From contig JAKQEZ010000604.1 of assembly GCA_029558435.1 (NCBI GenBank), positions 1 through 12,826 of the forward strand: 12,826 nucleotides of DNA, read 5' to 3'. The position numbers and the translations under genes were made by a program. The notes beneath the pieces were generated by a model, which saw nothing but the letters and a program-made list of their open reading frames with translations, did no database searches and was not told where the DNA came from. This DNA is from Bacteroidota bacterium. Its GTDB lineage: Bacteria > Bacteroidota > Bacteroidia > Flavobacteriales > Crocinitomicaceae. This document shows positions 7,510 through 12,826 of the stretch, piece after piece (within the stretch, counting starts at the first letter, position 1; each line of letters begins with the position of its first letter).

Positions 7510-9777
7510 ATGGAGCAGTTTCAAATTACATCAAGACCAAGACACCTTCGCTATGTGTTTTTTGTGGATGAAAATTATCCCTATGAAGCATTGCTTTCAA
7601 TTATTCATACCAATCAGAAAATTTGGGGAGGCAGATACAATCCAATCGTTCCTGTTAAAGACAATACGATTACTGACAGATGGAAGGAGATTCTGAAATA
7701 CTACGACCCTGATTATGTTTTCTACTCAAAGGAAATTGACCCGGAAGTTCTAAAAAGGTTACGCATTTTCAATCCCTGTGGATATTACAACCTTGACGAC
7801 CAACCAAGGCGAGAAGATATTTCAGGAGTAAGCGGCTTTTATTTGCTCTCACAGTTTCATGTAAAGTCAAAAATTATTTTGACAGCTGAAACATGGAAAA
7901 CAGAAAGCCCATTGCTCCCATACTACAAAACCAATTTCGGCTTTGAAACAAGTTTAATGCACCATGAATATGAACTAAGCAAAGACTTTGACAGAACGAT
8001 TGTTGGAGAAAAAGAATTTGGATCACTGAATAAACTAATTGCAGAGCAGAGACCAATAAATCAATCGCACTTTTCGAGACGAAACTTAAACACCGTAATT
8101 CTAAGAAGCAAAAATTACACAGGTGGTTACCATTTTGAAATTGTAATTGCGAAAGACAAGTCTTCCAACGCTGATTTATTTTACTACTGGAACAGAATGT
8201 TGTTTGAGTTGCGGAACATCATGTATGTAACAGTTGAAGAATTGAACCTGCTTTGTGCTGATGAATATTTCGGACAGGTTCTTTATGATATGGATTGGGA
8301 TAATTCCATTCTTGTTACTTCTGAATCATTGTCAAAGGAAGAAGTTCAGGAAATCATTGACAACAAACTGAGAAAGACAAAAGCAAACAGGCGATTTGAA
8401 AATGGAAGACTGGAATCATTTCCTTTTGAGGTGCAGGATGCTCAAGGTTTGTATGAAAGAAATTTTGGAGAAGTTCCAACAGTGCAAACACTTCATTCAA
8501 GAAAGGGATTGCTTCATTTACCGAAGCTGAGTTTCGCTGATAAGGTCGGGTTTTATCCGCAAGGTTTGGCATTGGATATTCACATCAATCAAATCGGTGA
8601 ACATACACAGAATGTTTTGGCATTACCTTTTACAACGGAAACTCAATTCATAGTTAAAGGAGTGAAAGGAAGAATCAACCGCAGAAGAAACATCTCTGTT
8701 ATTCTTCGCAATCAGGAAAACACATCAGGCACTTTGGAAATAAATATTCCTGAGTTCAAAAGTTTGCTTCGCCAGTTACTTCAAAGCCCAGTGATTGACG
8801 GAAAACCAAAAGACACAAAATATATTGATAGCGGAGCACATGATGATAGCAATAAACTCACTGCATTTCTGAAAACATTCAATTACAATTTCTTGGCGGT
8901 AGATGATTTCTTCGCTGACATATTTTGGGTGAATATTTTTGAAAAACTTGCAACGAGCAAGAAGGCAACAGGCGATTCCATTTCGCTTGATGAAATTTTG
9001 GAAAGATGCAGAATTGCTTTGGCTACCAAAGGTGAAGTGCAGTTGGATGAAAACGGAAAATTGGCTGGTAAGAAAGGGGAAACATTTAGGAACGATGAAA
9101 ACTTAGAATTGGGCATCAAGGAAACGATAAAGGAATTGTGCAACTACAAAGTTTTTCTTAAAGGGTTTAATCTGAAATGTAAAAATTGTTCATCACAATT
9201 TTGGTATCACATCAATGAAGCAAAAGAGACAATCAACTGCAAAGGTTGCCTTGAAGATTTTCCGTTTCCTATTGAGCCGAAGTTTGCATACAAACTGAAT
9301 GACCTGATTAAAAACAATATCTTCCGACCAGACGGTTCGAGAGACGGAAATCTTACAGTCATCCGAACTCTTGTAAGTATGCAGCAAAGAAGAAGTCATC
9401 AATCATTTTTCTATAGCCCGCAATTAAATCTTTACGACAACTATCATTCAAATGCCCCTTGTGCTGAGCTTGACATTATTTGCCTTTCAGACGGGCAGCT
9501 AGTAATTGGAGAGGCAAAACATGACAGCCGAGGATTCTTTGAAAAAAACAGTAAGGGCGAAAATTCATTGGATACGCTTATAGAAATATCAAAAGCAATA
9601 AGACCGGATAAAATTCTCTTATCATGTTATGCGGACAATAATGACAAACTGGAAAAGGCAAAGAAATATCTAGAAGGAAAATTTTATCAATATGATTTTG
9701 CCCCAGCAATTGAAACATTACCATTGCATACACCAGACGATTTTCACTTAGGACATCACAGATATTTTTACTACTAA
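7510..9777 (+). CDS. Unrecognised protein with zinc ribbon and PD-(D/E)xK nuclease signature
   Basis: A 755-residue soluble protein I do not recognise by name. The N-terminal ~130 residues are distinctive: HLRYVFFVDE, then IWGGRYNPIVPV and YDPDYVFY, an alternating strand/helix pattern that may be a Rossmann-like sensing domain. The middle (about 150-540) has no motif I can assign. A zinc ribbon follows, with C557-x2-C560 and C577-x2-C580. Near the C-terminus E653 and D655 in CAELDII, then E668 and K670 in GEAK, fit a PD-(D/E)xK nuclease core (D-x12-E-x-K), so it probably cuts nucleic acid. It is the last gene of the operon, 3 bp after the methyltransferase, and so most likely works with it and the helicase. 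Alternatives are a specificity or sensor subunit whose nuclease acts only after target recognition. The nuclease call is fairly firm, the role inferred. Confidence 0.7.
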   Translation: MEQFQITSRPRHLRYVFFVDENYPYEALLSIIHTNQKIWGGRYNPIVPVKDNTITDRWKEILKYYDPDYVFYSKEIDPEVLKRLRIFNPCGYYNLDDQPRREDISGVSGFYLLSQFHVKSKIILTAETWKTESPLLPYYKTNFGFETSLMHHEYELSKDFDRTIVGEKEFGSLNKLIAEQRPINQSHFSRRNLNTVILRSKNYTGGYHFEIVIAKDKSSNADLFYYWNRMLFELRNIMYVTVEELNLLCADEYFGQVLYDMDWDNSILVTSESLSKEEVQEIIDNKLRKTKANRRFENGRLESFPFEVQDAQGLYERNFGEVPTVQTLHSRKGLLHLPKLSFADKVGFYPQGLALDIHINQIGEHTQNVLALPFTTETQFIVKGVKGRINRRRNISVILRNQENTSGTLEINIPEFKSLLRQLLQSPVIDGKPKDTKYIDSGAHDDSNKLTAFLKTFNYNFLAVDDFFADIFWVNIFEKLATSKKATGDSISLDEILERCRIALATKGEVQLDENGKLAGKKGETFRNDENLELGIKETIKELCNYKVFLKGFNLKCKNCSSQFWYHINEAKETINCKGCLEDFPFPIEPKFAYKLNDLIKNNIFRPDGSRDGNLTVIRTLVSMQQRRSHQSFFYSPQLNLYDNYHSNAPCAELDIICLSDGQLVIGEAKHDSRGFFEKNSKGENSLDTLIEISKAIRPDKILLSCYADNNDKLEKAKKYLEGKFYQYDFAPAIETLPLHTPDDFHLGHHRYFYY

Positions 9778-9791
9778 AATGCCAGGCACAG

Positions 9792-9857
9792 TTTCAAGCA
9801 CATTTGCAAACCGCTACAAGCCCACACGCAGACCAAAGTTTGCAAAAGAGCTTGAAA
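9792..9857. repeat. Hairpin just downstream of the four-gene operon
   Basis: The left arm at 9792-9810 and right arm at 9839-9857 pair at 17 of 19 positions around a 28-nt loop. It begins 15 bp after the stop codon, so it may serve as a transcription end or an mRNA-stabilising structure, although no T-run follows directly. Its arms share GCACATTTG and CAAAAGAGC with the hairpin at 347-410, and the loops are also alike (CCG...ACA...AGCC). The two therefore look like diverged members of one family flanking the operon. Confidence 0.6.
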
Positions 9858-9870
9858 CTCTCCCGCCCGA

Positions 9871-9920
9871 GAAGAATAACTTTTTTAAATTTCCACCCCT
9901 TCTAAAAAATTTTAATACCT
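9871..9920. repeat. AT-rich blocks resembling the operon's left flank, inverted
   Basis: The block at 9871-9890 matches the reverse complement of 317-336 at 17 of 20 positions (shared ACTTTTTTAAAT). The block at 9905-9920 matches the reverse complement of 291-306 at 15 of 16. Order is kept and spacing is similar (14 versus 10 bp). With the flanking hairpins this could be the remains of terminal inverted repeats around the four-gene operon. The blocks are AT-rich, so chance similarity must be allowed for. Confidence 0.35.
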
Positions 9921-9984
9921 GCCATCTCACAGCCGACACAGCCAGCAAAACACTTACGGACAGCAGCTTGACAATGACGAAGAC

Positions 9985-10126
9985 AGAAGGCCAGCTTACA
10001 ACAGCGGTTTTGCAAAAGCGGGGGTGCAGTGCTTCGGTTGACAGTTTTTTCGTATTATTGGAGTGCGGTTTTTCAAATAAGCTGTTGTGCTAAAAAGCCC
10101 CGCCTTCGCAAAGCCGCCAAACGTTA
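9985..10126. repeat. Large inverted-repeat element, copy 1 (attC-like)
   Basis: An element of 142 bp. The inner arms GCGGTTTTGCAAAAGCGGGG (10004-10023) and CCCCGCCTTCGCAAAGCCGC (10098-10117) pair at 17 of 20 positions. The outer ends are ACAAC on the left (9999-10003) and ACGTTA on the right (10121-10126), so AAC/GTT can pair beyond an unpaired stretch, as in integron attC sites. The loop contains GCAGTGCTTC and TTGTGCTAAAAAGCC. All these parts recur in copy 2 at 12554-12693 in the same order and orientation. The right-end GTTACAG departs from the attC core GTTRRRY, so an unrelated repeat family remains possible. Confidence 0.6.
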
Positions 10127-10223
10127 CAGGCAACCCTAACGAGCGACCGCCCAGACATTCAGCAAAACGGACAAACACGAAAATTTCCACTCTGACAACG
10201 ACTGACAAACCGATTAAAAATGC

Positions 10224-10231
10224 TAACTTTG
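10224..10231 (+). promoter_or_regulatory. Candidate -7 promoter box for the restriction-modification pair
   Basis: TAACTTTG matches the Bacteroidota -7 consensus TAnnTTTG exactly and lies 25 bp before the ATG of the methyltransferase gene. No clear -33 TTG is visible. It would give the two-gene unit its own promoter, independent of the four-gene operon upstream. Confidence 0.5.
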
Positions 10232-10256
10232 CCCTATAACTTTTTTAGACAGACAA

Positions 10257-11630
10257 ATGCTGACAAAAGAATACATAAAAGACTTGAAAACCAACGGAAA
10301 CGGTGCTATTGGAAAACTTGTGGAACAGCACAAGACCAATAGCGGAAGTTTGGTTTTTATCTTGGAAAGTTTGGGACAACTGCCTAAAAACTTTGACAGT
10401 TCTTTTCTGCCCGACTTGACAACTCACAAAAGTTCAGACGTGCGACTTTTAGCAGTTAAGAACATTGGAAAATTAGCAGACGAACAAAACATTCAGTTGC
10501 TTTCATACATTTCAAAACACGACAACGACACAACCGTAAGACGTGAAGCAATTTCTTCAATCGGACGAATGAGAAAAGAAATCGTGAAGCCGTATTTGGT
10601 TGATGCTCTACAAGACGAAGACCCAAAAGTTGTGTGCCAAGCCATTCGTGGACTTTTGGTTTTCAAAGGCAATGGAGTTGATGAAGAACTTAAAAAACTT
10701 ATCAACCACGAAAACGAAATGGTAAGAACAGTGATTTATAAAGAGTTTTTTGCTACGCAAAAAACTCATAAAAATCAGCCTCATACCGAAAGTTACGACT
10801 ACTTGAAAAACGTTGTTGTAAATGCCGATACCATTGAAACTATGAAACTTTTAGAAGATGAAAGTATTCATTTGACGTTCACTTCGCCACCATATTACAA
10901 TGCAAGAGATTATTCCATTTATCCAAGTTACAAAGCGTATTTGGAGTTTCTTGCTGACGTTTTTAAAGAAGTTCATCGTATAACAAAAGAAGGACGATTT
11001 TTAATTGTAAACACTTCGCCAATTATCATTCCGAGAATTAGCCGTTCTCATTCAAGCAAGCGTTATCCAATTCCGTTTGACATTCACCCGTATTTAATGG
11101 AAATGGGTTGGGAATTTATTGACGACATTGTTTGGCTCAAACCCGAAGCAAGCGTAAAAAATCGCATTGGCGGTTTTATGCAGCACAGAAAACCGCTTGG
11201 CTACAAACCAAATTCTGTAACCGAATATTTAATGGTTTACCGAAAATCAACTGAAAAATTGTTGGATTGGAATATTAGAGAATACGACTACAAAACAGTT
11301 CAGGAAAGCAAAGTTGCTGACGGCTACGAAACTTCAAACGTTTGGAAAATTGACCCTTGTTTTGACAAAGTTCATTCGGCAGTTTTTCCTGTTGAACTTT
11401 GCAAACGAGTTATACAGTATTATTCATTCAAAAATGATTTAGTTTTTGACCCATTTGGCGGAAGCGGAACAATGGGAAAAACTGCAAAAAGTTTAGGGCG
11501 TAATTTTTTCTTGACAGAAAAAGACGAAACCTATTTTGAATATATGAAGTCAAAAAAATCAAAAGAAATTTTTGACAGCAGAGAAACGAAATTTTTATCA
11601 CTCAACGAATTTAAGCAAACGATAAAATGA
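10257..11630 (+). CDS. HEAT-repeat / SPPY DNA methyltransferase fusion
   Basis: A 457-residue modification enzyme of a type II system. Residues about 45-170 are helical HEAT-like repeats (units around DVRLLAVKNIGKL, TVRREAISSIGRM, KVVCQAIRGLL, MVRTVIYKEFF). The catalytic domain follows, with motif IV TSPPYY (209-214) and then motif I FDPFGGSGT (397-405). This IV-before-I order defines beta-class amino-methyltransferases. The SPPY form is most often found in N4-cytosine enzymes but also occurs in N6-adenine ones. The segment between (about 235-380) should recognise the target. The HEAT extension is unusual for such a small enzyme and may contact DNA or the partner endonuclease. The gene overlaps the endonuclease gene by ATGA (11627-11630). 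It protects host sites cut by that enzyme. Confidence 0.88.
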   Translation: MLTKEYIKDLKTNGNGAIGKLVEQHKTNSGSLVFILESLGQLPKNFDSSFLPDLTTHKSSDVRLLAVKNIGKLADEQNIQLLSYISKHDNDTTVRREAISSIGRMRKEIVKPYLVDALQDEDPKVVCQAIRGLLVFKGNGVDEELKKLINHENEMVRTVIYKEFFATQKTHKNQPHTESYDYLKNVVVNADTIETMKLLEDESIHLTFTSPPYYNARDYSIYPSYKAYLEFLADVFKEVHRITKEGRFLIVNTSPIIIPRISRSHSSKRYPIPFDIHPYLMEMGWEFIDDIVWLKPEASVKNRIGGFMQHRKPLGYKPNSVTEYLMVYRKSTEKLLDWNIREYDYKTVQESKVADGYETSNVWKIDPCFDKVHSAVFPVELCKRVIQYYSFKNDLVFDPFGGSGTMGKTAKSLGRNFFLTEKDETYFEYMKSKKSKEIFDSRETKFLSLNEFKQTIK

Positions 11631-12535
11631 CATTAACAGAACAAGTAGCAAAGAACATAATCCGTAAGTTGCTTAAAGGCGAAGATTACAGAATTGAAGT
11701 TGTAACACTGATAAATGCGGAGTTTCTGCAATTCGCAATAGACTTTTTCAAAAAGATTGTTGAGGCAAAATTGCAAAGCAAAAGCATTACAAGCGATTGG
11801 TATAAAGAAGCATTTCTAAATCCGAAATTGACAACAAGTGAAATTGCAATTAATTCGGGTTTGAACAAAAAGACCATTCACAATATGTTCAATTCTTCCA
11901 CGAAAGAAATTGTGATTGATGCAGCAAATGAACATTACGATATTTTGTATCAAAGCATACAAAATCTTGTTGAAACAGAAAACGAATTGGAACTAACGCT
12001 TACAATAAAATTCAAAGGAGTTTCAGTTGATTTGAATGTAAGCGAAAGTTTGATTGTTGTAAATACACTTGCCGTAAAACGTGCAGAACTTCGTGGCGGA
12101 CTTTGGAGCACAGCAGGAAAACGAGTTGAACGACCTTTGGTAGAAACGCTTTGCAAATTGTATTCTGTTAGTGAGAAAAACTACAAAGCGAAATTCAAAA
12201 AAGACAACTCAAAAGGCTTTGACAGAGAAATTGATTTTTACCTACTCAAAGACGACAAAGAATTTTTATGCGAAGTAAAACTTATGGGACGTGGAAATCC
12301 CGAAAGTGCAGACGCAGTTATTGCAAGAGCGACAAACGTTTTTGTTGCCGACAAACTTTCTGACCAAAACAAAAACCAACTTGACAGTTTAGGAATAAAT
12401 TGGATAGAACTGCGGACTGAAAACGGGTTCAGACGTTTCAAAAAAGCGTTAGAAAAGTTGGACATTCCGCATAAAGACTTCAACGGAAACTTAGAAAAAG
12501 ACCTTGACAAAGTATTTGACGAAATATTTGAATGA
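11627..12535 (+). CDS. Type II restriction endonuclease, probably CfrBI-like
   Basis: A 302-residue endonuclease partnered with the methyltransferase it overlaps. The catalytic core is E201 and D203 in REIDFYL, then E216 and K218 in CEVKLMG: a PD-(D/E)xK site. The GNPESADAVIARATNVFVAD stretch that follows and the earlier GLWSTAGKRVE remind me of the CfrBI restriction family, whose founder cuts C/CWWGG and is paired with an N4-cytosine methyltransferase. I rate the family name as moderately sure and the target as a guess. Residues 68-90 (LTTSEIAINSGLNKKTIHNMF) look like a helix-turn-helix and may bind DNA for recognition or autoregulation. There is no signal peptide. Stop TGA at 12533-12535. 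Length and layout are normal for a complete enzyme, with no sign of decay. Confidence 0.8.
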   Translation: MTLTEQVAKNIIRKLLKGEDYRIEVVTLINAEFLQFAIDFFKKIVEAKLQSKSITSDWYKEAFLNPKLTTSEIAINSGLNKKTIHNMFNSSTKEIVIDAANEHYDILYQSIQNLVETENELELTLTIKFKGVSVDLNVSESLIVVNTLAVKRAELRGGLWSTAGKRVERPLVETLCKLYSVSEKNYKAKFKKDNSKGFDREIDFYLLKDDKEFLCEVKLMGRGNPESADAVIARATNVFVADKLSDQNKNQLDSLGINWIELRTENGFRRFKKALEKLDIPHKDFNGNLEKDLDKVFDEIFE

Positions 12536-12553
12536 CGACAAGACGAAAAAACA

Positions 12554-12693
12554 AGAAGGGCAGCCTGTAACAAGGGTTTGGCGTAATGGCGGGTGAAGTG
12601 CTACTATTGAACTTTTGTGCTGTAACAAACGGCAGTGCTTCTATTGAACATTTGTGCTATAAAGCCGCCACTACGCCAAGCCCCGAACCGTTA
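12554..12693. repeat. Large inverted-repeat element, copy 2 (attC-like)
   Basis: An element of 140 bp, homologous to copy 1 at 9985-10126. The first 29 bases agree at 22 positions. The inner arms at 12574-12592 and 12665-12683 pair at 17 of 19. Left end TGTAAC (12567-12572) and right end CCGTTAGC (12688-12695) allow TAAC/GTTA pairing outside a bulge, like the R''/R' boxes of an integron attC. TTGTGCTATAAAGCC (12652-12666) matches copy 1 at 14 of 15. It directly follows the endonuclease gene, where a cassette's recombination site would lie. Confidence 0.65.
12597..12662. repeat. Direct 29-bp repeat inside the element's loop
   Basis: The 29-bp segments at 12597-12625 and 12634-12662 agree at 26 positions and start 37 bp apart. 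Each begins AGTGCT and ends TTGTGCT(G/A)TAA. They fill nearly the whole loop between the arms of the large element. Copy 1 keeps recognisable pieces of the same units (AGTGCTTC at 10028-10035; TTGTGCTA at 10085-10092). Confidence 0.7.
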
Positions 12694-12767
12694 GCGGTCA
12701 TGCTATGGCGACACTGCAAACTTGAAACGGACTACATAAAACAAACGGGTAACTCAACAACAATAAA

Positions 12768-12826
12768 ATGAAACGAGGAACATTTATATTATCGGCACTT
12801 TCACTATTTCCTTTGAGTATTTTTGC
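12768..12826 (+). CDS. N-terminus of a secreted protein (partial)
   Basis: The ATG at 12768 opens a frame that runs off the window, giving 19 full codons that begin MKRGTFILSALSLFPLSIF. This is a typical signal peptide: two basic residues, then a hydrophobic stretch of about 15 residues. No lipobox cysteine is reached. The product is therefore exported, but its function cannot be told from what is visible. It lies 75 bp after copy 2 of the large inverted repeat and is probably not part of the restriction-modification unit. Confidence 0.6.
   Translation, partial: MKRGTFILSALSLFPLSIF

Larger units (their letters stand above)
9778..10256. other. Intergenic region with hairpin and large inverted-repeat element
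   Basis: A gap of 479 bp between the two gene clusters. It contains a hairpin just after the operon stop (9792-9857), AT-rich blocks that resemble the left flank of the operon in inverted orientation (9871-9920), a ~140-bp inverted-repeat element (9985-10126) and a promoter-like box (10224-10231). An open frame of about 100 codons runs through it (9779-10093), but its composition follows the repeats and it has no domain-like character, so I do not call it a gene. Confidence 0.6.
12536..12767. other. Intergenic region after the restriction-modification pair
   Basis: A non-coding gap of 232 bp. Most of it is the second copy of the large inverted-repeat element (12554-12693). The remaining ~75 bp form a short leader to the next gene, rich in AAAC/GACA words and without a clear TAnnTTTG box. 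CGACACTGCAA at 12709-12719 also occurs at 142-152. The 61-codon open frame crossing the element (12586-12771) is an artefact of the repeat. Confidence 0.6.

Noticed and set aside
492..9777. Calling the four-gene operon a canonical DISARM or BREX system
   Set aside because: DISARM needs DrmA/DrmB and BREX needs PglZ and BrxC-like ATPase. None is in the window, so only component-level resemblance can be claimed.
9779..10093. Open frame of 104 codons on the + strand after the operon
   Set aside because: It spans a hairpin and the large inverted-repeat element, has skewed Ser/Thr/Lys composition and no domain-like pattern. The apparent protein is read-through of repeat DNA.
142..12719. CGACACTGCAA shared by 142-152 and 12709-12719, with GTTA and CTTGAAA words nearby
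   Set aside because: It might mark a third cassette-like junction at the window's left end, but an 11-bp match without a stem or the other element parts is too weak to call.
12586..12771. 61-codon open frame on the + strand
   Set aside because: It lies in the inverted-repeat element and includes the tandem 29-bp units. The real gene start with a signal peptide is at 12768 in another frame.

Overview
The window looks like an accessory (defence-island) segment of a Bacteroidota chromosome. The DNA is AT-rich. Genes lack Shine-Dalgarno sequences and are joined by ATGA stop/start overlaps. Two gene starts are preceded by TAnnTTTG boxes, the -7 element of Bacteroidota promoters. The genus cannot be read from the sequence, and no rRNA, tRNA, CRISPR array, transposase or integrase gene is visible.

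Layout: (1) 1-491 is a non-coding leader with several inverted and direct repeats. (2) 492-9777 is one tightly packed operon of four genes: a small XRE-type regulator, a 1167-residue phospholipase-D-like nuclease fused to an SNF2/RapA-type helicase, a 1076-residue Eco57I/TaqI-type adenine DNA methyltransferase, and an unrecognised 755-residue protein with a zinc ribbon followed by a PD-(D/E)xK nuclease signature. (3) 9778-10256 is non-coding and contains two inverted-repeat elements. (4) 10257-12535 is a second, independent two-gene unit: a beta-class SPPY methyltransferase with an unusual N-terminal HEAT-repeat domain, overlapping a 302-residue PD-(D/E)xK endonuclease that resembles the CfrBI family. 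(5) 12536-12767 is non-coding and holds a second copy of the large inverted-repeat element. (6) From 12768 a secreted protein begins and runs off the window.

Interpretation: the four-gene operon has the parts of a modification-based anti-phage system (self-marking methyltransferase, translocase, two different nuclease folds, controller). It recalls DISARM class 1 and BREX in component types but lacks DrmA/DrmB, PglZ and BrxC. I cannot match it to a named system, so it is the best candidate here for an undescribed one. The two-gene unit is an ordinary type II restriction-modification pair in layout. It lies between two homologous elements of about 140 bp in the same orientation, whose arms and TAAC/AAC...GTTA ends resemble integron attC sites, which suggests it moves as a cassette. 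Shorter hairpins with shared arm sequences lie on either side of the four-gene operon.
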